64,000 nucleotides of DNA from Aradus depressus (taxonomy: Eukaryota > Arthropoda > Insecta > Hemiptera > Aradidae): contig OY759218.1 in NCBI GenBank assembly GCA_963662175.1, positions 25,876,051-25,940,050 of the forward strand, read 5' to 3'. Positions 13,801-27,610 of this stretch are shown piece after piece. The stretch's first letter is position 1. Each line of letters starts with the position of its first letter. The translations under genes were made by a program, and so were the position numbers. The notes beneath the pieces were generated by a model that was not told the DNA's origin, made no database searches, and saw only the letters and a list, made by a program, of their open reading frames with translations.

Positions 13801-16800
13801 AAAAGTGAAAATAGAAGTAACTTTTGCACCATATAGAAGTGAAAATAGGACAAATAGGTCCAAATAGACTCATTTTTGGCTTGCATTTTCAGGCGACATC
13901 TCAGTTGATAGGATTTTCTAACAGAGACCACCTTACCAAATTAAGCTAGATGATGAATTTCAACTTTCGTACATCCATAAAAAGACTTTAAGATAAGGGA
14001 TAACGTCATTTGCTTTGTTTTAGGACATTGAGGGAAAAGAGAAATAGTCATTTATTTTGCTTTTGGTGATTTTGAGAAGAAAATGAATAAAATTGTACGA
14101 AAATCCGAGATCGATCTTCAACTAATTTTCCCGTTTCAAGGTCCCCTGAAAATTTTAACGATGTTGTCTGTCTGTGTGTAAGTATGTGATTAGAACTTCG
14201 TGAGCGCTCTAGGCACAAACGATTGTAACAATGAACTTGAAATTTGATGCAAAGATGTCACATGTACTGATTTAGATCATTTTCCCAAAATTTGTTGAAA
14301 ATTTAGACCACTTTAAATAGGGGTCTAAGTTCATTTTACAAGATACCGTTTGTATTTATGACCAAATCAAAAATCAAAATAAAAGTCGTAAAAATAATCA
14401 AAGGCAGATTTTATATGAAATACTTTTCTTCGAAGGTCGCTAGGTTTGCGATATACATGTTGAAAACCATCCTAAAATGTCGTTTCCCTGAATACGTTAA
14501 CATTTTCGCGATGATGGTGTTCTATGCGTCTGCGTATATGTGACCGTTGTGAACGCTCCAAATTGTAGATAGTAATGTTTAAATTGCAACGCATAGCAAC
14601 GAATTATGAAATAGGTTTTATGGTAGGTAATTTTTTATTTAAAAAATAAAATATAGGTGATGTATGTGGTCATAACAAGACTTTCATATACAACCCGAAA
14701 ATATACATATATTTTAAAATTGTCTTAATACAAACATTACTACTGATACTAGATTAGTTAAACATATATGTGATAAGAGGACTTTTTTATACCTACCACT
14801 TTTGTACAGATCATTCTCCCTCCTCTCAAATACATTTCCTACTGGAGCTACTAGGAATATGAAAGTCACTCTCAGAATCGCGCTGTAAAGTTAAACGAAA
14901 AACCCCTGACGCCAGCACATTACTTTCAAATATCCAGTAACGCCAGTATGAAATAAATTTAAGAGGAGGGAAAGTGATCTGTACAAAGGTTGGTCTAAGA
15001 GTCCTATTATGATCATATGACATATATTTTTAATTAGTTCAGTTTCAGTAGTAATTAGGACATACTTTTATTTTTAATGTATTAAATTGTTACTACTAGG
15101 CATATATACATAATATTTGTTAATACCTAGTACTAATACCTAGTCCGTATGTTTATAATAAAAAAATAACAATATAAATAAAAGAAAGCAAGTACCATTC
15201 AAGCTCATGGAATCGTATTGTTCGGTCTGCAAAGGTTCTCTGTAGATGATGGGGTCCATTCCCGAGAAGTCAGCCACCGTCCCTGTGTAGAGGTCTCCGT
15301 CTGCAACAGACAAAGGTTATATGGCGAGGAGAATTAGAAGTAGAGAGGGGACCACCGAGGGTAGCTTCAGGCAGGTTCATCCAGTGTTGTCTGGTCTAAT
15401 TAAACTGATCATTACTTGAAATCGGAATTCCAATATGTAAATGGTAGGCAGTCAATCTAACCTCTTAGTCAGAGAGACCTCTTTTCGAATAATTACACTA
15501 ATCATTCACGTAAAGGATGCCCCCTCTCAGGCTACACTCTTAACAACAAAGATCCTTCTCAGCATAGTAACCCGTCAGACTAACCACTTTGCAACTAAAG
15601 CTAAGGGGAATATACCCAAAATGTATATTTATTAAGTATGTTTTGAACACAAAAAACTAATGGTAGAATAATATAGCAGCTATTACACATTGAAAACCTC
15701 ATCACGCAACCCAACAAAAAATAAGTATATATAAAATGAAAAATAAATAAAAAGGTATGTTTTTAAAAAATATTGTCTATTTCACAAAATATATATAAAA
15801 TAGGGGAGTAGTATCGATATTGCTGCCATATTTTATATATGTTTTGTGAAATAGACCATATTTAAAGAAACATACGTTTTTGTTTATTTTTTATTAAGTG
15901 TTTACAATATCTCTGCAAAAAATGTTAAGTATCAAATATAAAATAATATTTCATATTATATATATAAATTTATTTATTTATTTTATATTATATATTTATA
16001 TATAAAATAATATTTTATATATATTATATATAAGCGTATAACAGGCTCGACTTTCAGGCACACTTAGGAGAGGGTAACATTTATACGGCACACTTTTTCA
16101 AACAGCTGATGTTATTTTAATATCATAAAGAATTTTTACAGTAATTTGTATAATATTAAAATTAAAAGAAAAAAATGATGATTGCTAATTTTATTACTTT
16201 AAAGTGCGGAGTTGTGGATGTTTAAAATTCACCGTAATTATTATGTTAATTGTTTTTATTATTGAATCTGTTTCCAACAAAAAAAAATCAGCAATCAAGT
16301 GCGGGTGAGTAGAGCACAATGGCACTGGTTCTACGTGAGGCTATACTGAAATAACAATATGATCATAGAGACACTTAATAAAATTGTACATACAATAAAT
16401 CTTTTAAAAAAAACAATATTTCAAGTTATTTTTATTGTTTGTGCTTTGAAAAATTCCTATAGTCTGTTTAATTTTTGCAATAAGTCAAAACTGTTTTCAA
16501 TATTTATCTTTTTTTTTCATGGAATCTATTAGAATATTATAATAGAATGTCTAAAGTTGCAAAATCGGATGGAGCGAGGCAGAACCGAAATTTTCAGGTT
16601 AGGTGTATATGAGATTGATGCTACGGACGCGGCTAGCCCTGACAGATGCGACTTCCAATAGCGAACAGACATAATAAGTTAGTCAGCTTACTTACCAACG
16701 TAAACAGCAGTACTGTTATGTAGAGGGTCATATGGACAAACTGCCTGCCCTGGTTTTTCCCTCATAAAGGTGTACGACCCGGCCTAAACAACACACACAT

Positions 16801-19800
16801 AATAATATTTAATTTTTGTTATTATAATATTTTTTTTTTAATTAAAATAATATTTGTTTATTGAAATTTTCTGTCAGTAGCGATTTTACAGGATGTTTCT
16901 TTAAAAGTTGAATAAAAGTGATTCTCTGCTATGTTAAAATGTGTTTTAACTCCCAATGGGTTTCGCTTTTCCTGCATCAGCAAGCTACCGCATAAATCAC
17001 ATACAAAAGTCAACAAATAAATTGTCAACAGACATGTTACGCTAAAATGTAATTAAAAAATAAATAACTACAAAAACAGTTAAAATTGAAAGGACAATTG
17101 GGCAAAAATGTATTCACTCTTACTTAAAAAAAAATAAGAGTAGGGGTTGAGTGTGCCGGCATTTAAGGTAATAAAGATGCAAACACAAATGATGGTGTTA
17201 CGTTAACCTTCCTCCACTCGCGCCCCGTTTTTTAACTTGGTCACTCGCGCGTTTGATTTCTTCAAACATTTAATAATTTATCATTTTGCTCATTTTTTTT
17301 TTTACTAAAACCTATTCAGGACATGTATTACTTACTATTATCTGACATATTATAAAAAAAAGTAAAACTTATTAATTCAAAATGTAAGTTATTTTTTTAG
17401 TTAGGAGGTATTCCACTAATGGTATGCTTGAATACCAATTGTTGCACGTTATGTTTCTGTTTCCTCTTTGATGTATTTTATTATTATATTGTATTTTAAC
17501 TAATAAGTATAACCTGGTGAAGAATTAATATACATTGAAATGTATCAAAATCAAAGATAAAAGGTACTTAAATTTTATAAAGCCATTACTCGCGTGATTA
17601 TTTCCACCATATGCGACTAATCCACTTTGAAGTTCAATTACACACTGAAGAAAGAAACTAGAAAAAACCCACCCCCAACTTATAGTCTTAAGTCTAAATA
17701 TAGAATAGAAGGGGTTGAACAGGTCAACAAATCGCCTCCCTTTTCCTGAAAAGGAAAAATTTGAACACGTTTGAAAAAATCAAACGGTGCGAGTGGCGGA
17801 AGGTTAATAAAAGTCGGCAGCTTATGTATGTAAAGCCCGTTTCACACTATCATTGATTCCTCCTTCACTAAAATGTACAGGCAAAATGATAATAGATTCT
17901 TTTAGTCAACAAGTTTGATAGGGACATGCGCAGAAAGTGGATCATTGAAAACTGATACAGAAATTAGGAGATAAAATCTAATTTCGATCATTTTTCAGTG
18001 AGGCAATGAACTGCTGTGGATCTATCTTGAGTTGAAAATTAACTTAAAATTAGTAGTTCATTAGTACTTTTCTGTATTATTTGATGAAATCACTTCGAAT
18101 AATAGAGAGTGTAAATTACATCAAAACCAAAACATAATCTACCCTACTACTGCTGCTAAAGTAATTCTAGTCTCAACCAATAACACTTTTCCTTACATGT
18201 TTGTTGACATTTTCCAATGATGAATCACCGATAGCGAAGCCGTCATTTTTCATATTATGTAAACATTGATAGTGTGAAACCAGATTAAAACACCAAACCA
18301 CTGTTCAACGTTACTTGACTAGGCTAAAGCATATATTGAACATGCCACTTGTTGAAAAAAACAAACAAAAAAAACGGGTTTTCATAAAGAATCCTCAGAG
18401 AGAAAGCTGCAACTTTTTTTAAAAAATATGTTATCTTTTATGAAGGAATGCAAAAATATTACTCAAAGCCACATTGGAAGAAGCCATGCTCGAAGGGGAA
18501 TATAACTTTTTAATAAGTGAATTTTTTCCATAGCGAAGTCTACCCATAAAATTCAAAATGTAGTTTTTATTTTTAAGAGAAATAATTTTTTCCACATAAT
18601 TGTCCGCAAGTATTTCTGTCAGGGAAAAATACAGAGATGTTAAAAAATCGTGCTACAAGTGAAAAAAAAAAAAAAAATTCTCAAAAGTTCCCATGGGGCA
18701 ACAACTTAAAAAGGTATTGGAAGCCTCAGCAAGAATTACGTTTTTTCCAGCTCATTTCAAAGTCTTTTACTTACTTTTCGTATTTATGCAAGACAATGAA
18801 ACGCCATCTACATATTGTTTCATCGATTGGTGTATAGTATTGAAATGATAACTTACTCCGATGGTAAACTCTTTGCATACAGGTTTAAATGAATTGGTTC
18901 CACAAACAAGAAGATTCCCAACTTCTGTTTTCGCCAAAATCCTAACGTAATTTTGGCAGTTTTCCTGTAAAAAACAAACAAAAAAAATTAAGGACCAATC
19001 TAATGTAGAGAGCATAATGACAAAATATACAAATGGACGCCCCGGTTCAAGGGGGGAAACAAGTCCAACGTTTTTATTTGCTAATTAAAAAAACAGATTT
19101 TACACATATTAGCTCTTTTCATCATATTAAATTTAGTTCTATGCCAAGTTTCATGTTTAAACATTTGAATTTAACTACTCTTCAATTTTTAATCATAAAT
19201 TAAAATTAAAATGGGAAATCAAATTTCAAGCTCATTGCTACAATCGCTCACAAAATTATAATCACATGCACACACTCTCTCACGCAAACAGATGCACAGA
19301 AAGACATCCTCGCAAAAATGGTCAAAACGTATTCAGGGGACCTTGAAACGTGGAAATCTGTTGAAAACTCGATCTCGGATTTTTGCACGATTAAAATACA
19401 ACACTAAAGTACAAGAAAGTAAAAATAGTTGTTACTAATTATTTTAATAAATGTTTTTCTGTTACAAAAAGTAGATTTTAATATTAATATCATATTAAAT
19501 AATAATAAAACAGGAATCCGTTAAAGTCAATTTTTTTAAATATAAACACATACATTTTATGTGTGTGTGTGTGTCTACGTGTAGAGGGGGGAGGGGAAAG
19601 CTGGCAGAGTCAACACTATTTCTTGGTTTGTCTTGCCGCGGCCCTGCCTGGATATGCTTCTATATTCGACAAAATATGCAATAGACACACCTCTGAACTG
19701 TATCGAAGCAAATAAATCCGAAGGATATCGGTTGCGCTGTTCGGGCAGTTGTTATATCAAGGCAGAAGACGAAGAATAAGAATTATTAAAAAAAGTCACT

Positions 19801-22152
19801 TTTTGGATGTGTATATCTCCGGTCCTCATCAGGGGTTTAGCGCAGCGGGAGCGTTCTGGCACCGCATTCTAGCAGGAAGCATAACGGAGTGGCACTGCCG
19901 CGGCGCTCTGGCACTGCATTCTAGCAGGGGGCTTAACAGAGCGGCATTGTCGCGATTATACATATATTGCTTTTTAAATTATAATATTTTTTTTGTTCAA
20001 GATAAACTTCATTTTTTGCTGATTACTCTTAGATTAGGTAATACATTATAATTAGTTAATATTTAAGGGCAATGGACATCAATAATTAGTTATTATAGTG
20101 ATTAATTCATGATAATTAGTTAAGACACACAGCCTGGTCATGAACAATAGGCAGAGGTAATTTTCCCACTACCTACTAGGTGCCGCCATTATGCTACGCC
20201 CAAAATAAATTTTGGATCTTTTATTTTTAGAGATATACTTTCAGGTACATTTTTATAAGCTACATTTGAATGGCCTTTGTACCTATTTGTGATTAAGGCA
20301 AGACTCACTGAAAAAAACAAAAAAATTAAATATTTTTATCAAGTATACCTCCGGAGTTTCCAAGTGACCATAAATAATATCTAATCTAATATCCTAAACA
20401 AAAACCATACAATACATGGTTGGAAACGAAGTTTTTAGTTTAAAAAATATGTATAAATATTTAGATTTACACCACTGATTCTCATAGATCGATTTTAATG
20501 CAAATCGGCGTTTTGTGGTCTCTGAGCGTACTCTACGGTAGACAAATTGTTTTTTATTTTCCAGCGGGTTCCCAAGATGAGAACGAGATGGCCAAAAAAA
20601 ACATTTGCTAATTACAATTAAATGACGTAGAACATGAGAACCCAAAAAAAAAAAAAAACTCAAACTAGAAATATTTACAGTGCAAAATGACATAAATTAC
20701 AGTAGAAACAACTGCAACTTGGGTTGTTTTCCCTGTTGAACCAGGCCTCTCAACTGTTTAAAAAAAAACTGCTCTCAGCCGGAAGTTTCAATGACTACAG
20801 CTTATTGCTCTCTGGAACGATTCTCTATTTGTTAATCTACGTAATATTAGCCTATAACTCAAAGCCGTGAAATTTATTTTTTGTTTCCCTCTTGAAATGG
20901 AGCGTCGATAATTTGCATATATTGAAAAAAATATTTTGTGAAACTGCAAACATTTAAAGCTCAATTGGCCACGGTGAACATTTTAAGGCATCGTTCCGTA
21001 CTGTCTGTCCGAGAATGGAAGATGCTCTAAGCCTTCCCAACGCTACCTACCTATCAGACTGAGCAAAAATGCAAAAACTTGAATACAATAAGTTATGGTG
21101 GCCTGAGTTGAAAGTTAACTAATCAAACCACCTCTCTAAATGACATTTGTATAGGCCGCTGGACAGAAGTATCCAATATTTTATAAAAATGTTACCCCAA
21201 AACTCTTTCTACATGATTAAGGTTTATTTTTTTAAAAAATCGGTAGGAAATACCTCGTCTTTGCCTTTGACGACACACATTTTAACAACTTCATCCGGGG
21301 AGTACCAGTGCAGCCTCTGAAAACAAAAATTTTAAGCAAAACAATAAAATAATATATTATAATTTTATAATAATTGTCATTAAGACATTCTAAATAAATT
21401 TATGGTGGAACTCGTACATTAAAATCAACTACCACATTGTTGGACAGCTTTGATCTTTACACTAAGTCGCACCTTTGGTCATCGACCAAGAGAAGGAGTC
21501 AACATCAAAACACCCCCCACCCCAATCTTCATCACTAACATCTTCGTGTGCGAGACCTCAGTTCGGCATATTGAGTAGTAGATAAATGCTCTATCTTAAA
21601 TCAATGTAAATTATAAGTCTATAGTAAGTGTCATGGCGCAGATACAACTGGAATTAAACAGACAGTCAAGTGCTTTGAGAAAATCCTGAGAAATTACGAT
21701 TTCAACATACTGTAGCTTCAACACAGATTTGCTTTTTTTGAGGATTCACATTTGGTATTCGTTTGCATGGTGTAAACGATTAGTCCATGGTGTATTATAC
21801 AAAAAGAAAATCAACATAATATTTTTATTGAAATAGTTCAATTTTTCAATTACTGGACGATGAAATCGAAATTAGGACCACACTTTGCGACATAGGAAAA
21901 ATAGAGGATCTGTCTGAAAGACCGTGCGCGTAAGCAAATATATACATTATTTTAATACGTTTAGCTGAACTTTACCCTCTATGTTCACAATCATATACAT
22001 ATATAGAAACTTGAAATAAAGTATATTGCGATTAATACCTGAACCTCCGAGAAGTCTGTGACGCTTAGGTTGTAAACTAAATTTCTGAAACATAATTAAA
22101 AATACCTCATTGTAGTTTCAAGTTAAATCAACGTCTTTTTTATTTTATTTAA

Positions 22153-22219
<67 letters not shown>

Positions 22220-25200
22220 GTATAAATAAATATCTGGTTTGCAGTTAAAGGTTCACACTGCTCTAAGAAGATTATATATGTACGTAATCGATATAGTAAA
22301 AATATATAGTATTTTTAGTATGTTTTAAAATACAATATATGTATCTGTTTTGTGCTCTAGATAGATATACTGAATAGGATAATAATAATAAGAGTTTATA
22401 TAATAAGAAGAATAGTACAAAATACATTAAACAAATCAAACTCATAGACAATGAACAAAGTCCGTCTGCCAAGTTGTGCCCAAAATTAAACATAAATAAA
22501 CTATTAAATTCTAAATAAAATGAATACACATTACCAATTAAGCAAAAATAGAAGATATAATGATAGTATTCTCCAGTAGTTATACTGATTACAAAACATA
22601 CCGTCAAATATTAATAATTTAATTCAGCACATAACACCTGTCTGTACTTCAGGGCATCAATAATATATTTATATAAATGGTACCAATACTCTCCATTCAA
22701 ATGATAAAAAAAAAACGTTTAAAGTAACCATTAGCAACCAAACTTGTTTACTGAGTAGCTTAGAAAGAAAACTGTTGAAGAGCACGGGGAAAGAAGCAGG
22801 TTTGTCACTTTTTTCTCGAATGTGAGATATCGCCACTACAGTATAGTATAATTAACATATTTCACGATTCACCATCGTTACGGCCTCAAAAAGACGGTTT
22901 GTCACTATGAAAACGGAAGTTGAAAATATGACATGCGGGGAGTTGATAGATACGGAATTTCAAACATTAAATTTCAGTTTTCTCAATTTCAACATCTGGT
23001 GACAAACCTGGTTCTTTGCTCGTGCTCTTCAGATCTATAGATATGTAAGCAATTACAAAGAACAGTGAAGTTAGCAAATGCCAACAAGCTAATTATGAAA
23101 TTTAATTTTTTAGTTGTATCTGAGTATGCAAGTAATTTCAATAAGATATAACCCCATCGTATTCTTTGTTTATTTACTCATTTTTTTGTGTTGTTCCTAC
23201 ATTACCCCACTTATAAAATAAATAATTCCATGTTACAAAAAACCGGACAAACCTAGTTAATATTAGGTGAATTCCATGACTATTCTAACATTAGAATAGT
23301 ATCATGACTATTCTAACATTAGAGGAACTAACAGTATTTTAATGAAATTAAATGAATATTACCTAGCACCAATAAGAATAAAATCTTCATCCTTCAGAAT
23401 CAAACGAAAAAAATCAGTATTTGTTGTATTGCCAGAGAATCTGTCAACGTCTTCTGCTCCTGAAACATAAAAAACATTAGTCTATCTTAGGGTTAGCAGT
23501 GGAACATTGCTAGTGATATGAGACTATAAGCCCTCTCAATGGCATATCTAATTTAAAAATATGTTTGAGCAAATGTTGATGTCGGGCATTGACAGCAATG
23601 CCTAGCCAATGTCGCCTTTTCTTAAACTTATCGGGAAATAAAATTATTGACCAAGCGTTGATGTTATTTATACAAATTTAGATGGGCAATGTTGTTAAAT
23701 TGGCATGTTAACAGTGACCGGGCACTGACGTCACTGCACAGATTGGCATTTCCTGTGATAAGTAGGAGTCTTACTTATGGATCATTAGATGTCTTATTTA
23801 TGATGGACCACATATAAAATCATATGCCGACTTATCATATATATAAAGCTGAAAATGTTTGTGCGTTGTACCGCTATAACTCACGAACGGCTTGATGGAT
23901 TTGATTAATTTTTTTTTTAATTTGTTAGTCATCGTCTGTGGAAGGTTATAGGCGTATTAGTACCTCAATATCTGGTCCATCCCAGCATCCACCCACGCAA
24001 TCTTTGTAACTCAAAAACCACTGCAATGATTAATGAGGAATCTTTTTGAATAGATAAGTTTTATCTACCGGAAGTTAAGGTCTATTTTTAAACCAACCCC
24101 TGGTCCATCCCAGCATCCACTCACGCAATCTTTGTAACTCGAAAACCATTGCAACGATTAATGAGAAATCTTTTTGAATAAATTAGTTTTAGCTCCAGGA
24201 TGGTTGAAGTCTATGTTTTAATCAACCTGGTGGTCACAAGCGTTCTCAAGTACGCACTGGCTAGGACGTCCACTGCTAAGTATTCACTAGCTGTGGTTTC
24301 TGCCGTTGAATGGCACATACTAGCCATGGTGCCCAGGGGTCTTAAAAACTTACTAGCTGGGATGTCTGCCGTTGAAGGACTATAAGCGTTATTCCGTATG
24401 GATAATTGAAAATTATAACATCATGAATGTACTATTAAAGAATTGAAATGGATTCGAACGAGAGATATTAGGAGAAAAGTCAAAGTTCCCCGGGCAACGC
24501 CGAGTATTACTGCTAGTTCTTTCTATAATGAGTTATCGTGTTCACAGACACAAAGACAAAAATTTGTTTTTTTTTTGGATTGAGATGGGACGGAAAACCT
24601 GAAATTCCCGTAATAACTGAACATAGAATTATTAAAAATTATATAACTTCCTCTATACTAAGTAAAAGTGGGGAAGTAAAAAGAACCGAGAGCCAGGACG
24701 TATTGATCACAGGTTTTGGGAGCCAAGGAGGGGATGACGAATCCCAGACCGTCTATAAAGAACGGCCGTCACAACACTGTCAGAACTCAGACCTCACCTC
24801 CCAGGCCGTCTATAAAGGCACGGCAAGCCCAAGCCATCCCAACACAGCCAGACCTCGGACCTCGTCTCTCAGGCCGTCTATAAAGACAAGACAAGCGCTC
24901 AAAACACAGCCAGACCTCGGAGCTCGCCTGAGCTATAAGCCGTCGAAGATGAGAATGTATAGAACTGTTGATTTATTTTAGTCTAATAAACAGCTTTTTC
25001 GTTTGGAAATAGCAATAAACTCCAAATTTTAGAACTGTTAAATCACTTCCAAGTTGAAAAATTCAAAAAAACTAAAATGTCGACTGTAAGTAACTGTCCG
25101 AAAAAAAATGTTCAATCTGTACGAAGTTATCTACAAAATGACTACCGGCATTTGTTGATTTATACTTTTTTCTATGATTTGTTCCCATTTGATGACAAAG

Positions 25201-27563
25201 AATTTTTTCATAGCAATATTAATGACTTTCCACACTTCCGAAATCGATTCTTGATCCAATGAATTTTTCGGAATTAAAAACAAAAATCTGGGTAGCCAAG
25301 ATATGCATTCATGCATTCTATGAATACGTTCGTTTTATATGCATTGATGATAGAATACTTTGTTCAAAAAATAAAAATGTCCCCGCATTTTGGCTGGAGT
25401 TATGTTTCATCTTTATGTGAAAATAGAAGCAGTGTATAAGATAATGTGAAATGTCTTCGTCCTTATAAGAAATACAAAAGGTGAATGAATATATGAGAGG
25501 GATATTATGTGAAATATGATGTATGAATAATGTGATATGTTGAAATGAAGATGTATAAGTAAGAGAAGTTATGATGTATGTAGATGAATAAAAGGTCTTA
25601 TGTATAAAAAACGGATGAAAAATAGTTATAATTCTTTTTTTTTTAACTTCTTGAGTGTAACTGGATTCTAATCTATATTTTGGGAAAATTCATCGGATTA
25701 TATCGATTCTTTTATTGAATTCATGTGACTTTTATTTATTATCAACATTTTTGGGTGCAACATGCCCATGTGCAACATCACCCGTCTCTCGTGAGAGCTC
25801 GGGATCAAAGTGAGGCTATGGTGGGTTGGGTGTGACCACCGATAAAACTGTGGCGATCGACAGTCGTCCCCACACTGCATTCCCCGACAAACTAGCGGAA
25901 GCCGGTCTCCGTCACTAGCTGCCGCAGGTCCAGTCCCAGGTACGTTCCGCTCTCGCGAATCAACATTGCCATTTTTCCATTTGATATTTTGAAGGTAATG
26001 AACAATTATTAACTTGCTCCTTTCTACTAATATGTCTTGAGTTAGCTCATTATTTTGTATATGTATAGAGTACTATATGCAATTGGAAATTTCAATTTGA
26101 ATAGAATTATTATATTTTACTTGGTACTAATATATATACTACTAATTAGGATTTTTAAAAAACCGTTAGGCATATCACACAAAAACTAATGTAAACACCT
26201 TTAATAAAAAAAAAGAAAATCACTTTGGGATGAGAATATAAAAGCAATGTTATTATAGGAGAACAGGGGAAACAGCACATGCCCGCCCCGCCCCCCCCCC
26301 CCCCCCCCCCCGCCCTGGTCAGAGCAAAAAACCAAGATAAAAATTAAATAAACTAAAAAAATTGTTTTTATTAAAAATGGATTGCTTGCAAGTTACTACT
26401 CTTCAAATTTCCCGTGCGTCTGATTCTTAGATTAGAAATCAGCTGTTACATAAATATACATGTACAAAACAAGTCATATTACATTTATTTAAATATATAT
26501 GAATTCTTCGTTTCATTTCCTCGCTCAAAATCGTAATTTATGTTATACTTTATACTCTTAAAGCTGATTTTACATGCGCACTAAAAATGCAAAGCGCAGC
26601 AGCAGCAAATGCACGCTATTGGCTGTGAGTCATTTAATTCTAAAAGCACAGAAACCACAGCGTGCATTTGCTGCTGCTGCGCTTTGCATTTTTGCTGCTC
26701 ATGTAAAGTCAGCTTAAGTATTACAGTCAGTGGTTACCTCAGGGGAAGCTTCTAAGGGTCCGAGTCTCCCAAATTAATAACAAAAAATCTGCAGCGCTAA
26801 CCACGGAAACTAAGGGCTATGCCCCTGAGAGTTTATACCCCACCCCTGTAGCCCAACTTTGCTCCCCCCCCCCCCCCCCCCCCTGCTCAAAATCCTGGCT
26901 ACGCCCCTATAGGAGAACGTTATGAAATATAAAAGAAAATAACGAAAAAAAACAGAAGTAAATCCGTAAATAATAAGAAGGTAGTTCATTTAATAATGTT
27001 TTATGGAGTAACAGAGAACACATGTCTTCGTCCAGTTTGACACATCTACATAACAACTCACATTTCACTCATCGTCTTCATCAGTTATTTCTTTGCAGTT
27101 TTTTATAACTTAAATCCTTATTTGCAGGTGAAACTGATATCTTCTTGTTGGCTACACTCCCCAACACAATGTTACAGACTTCATGATAAACCTTTTTTTT
27201 TTTTTTTTAACTAAGAATTATTATAAAACATATGTTAAGCGGCCACAGTACCAATCACTCTCCCTCCCCCCTCTCAAATTCATTTCATAATGGCATTACT
27301 GGGTTTATGAAAATAATATGTTAGCGTCAGCGGTTTTCTTTGTTTCATTGTAAAAAGTAATTTTGGGAGTGATATTTTTATACCCAGTAAAGCTAGCATG
27401 AAGTGAATTTGAGTGGGGTAACAGGGAAGGATAGAGATATGTACAAAAGTGATTGGTATAAGGAAGCCTGTAATTGACACATGATAAGGGGGAAGCCCAG
27501 CGCTTCCAGGGAAGGAATAAGAGCACTGGATGCTTAGGTCCCTAGGTGTAAAACACGAGCCCA

Positions 27564-27610
<47 letters not shown>

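Noticed and set aside
24200..24385. 61-codon plus frame
   Set aside because: Lies within the extra segment of Helitron-like copy B; chance frame.
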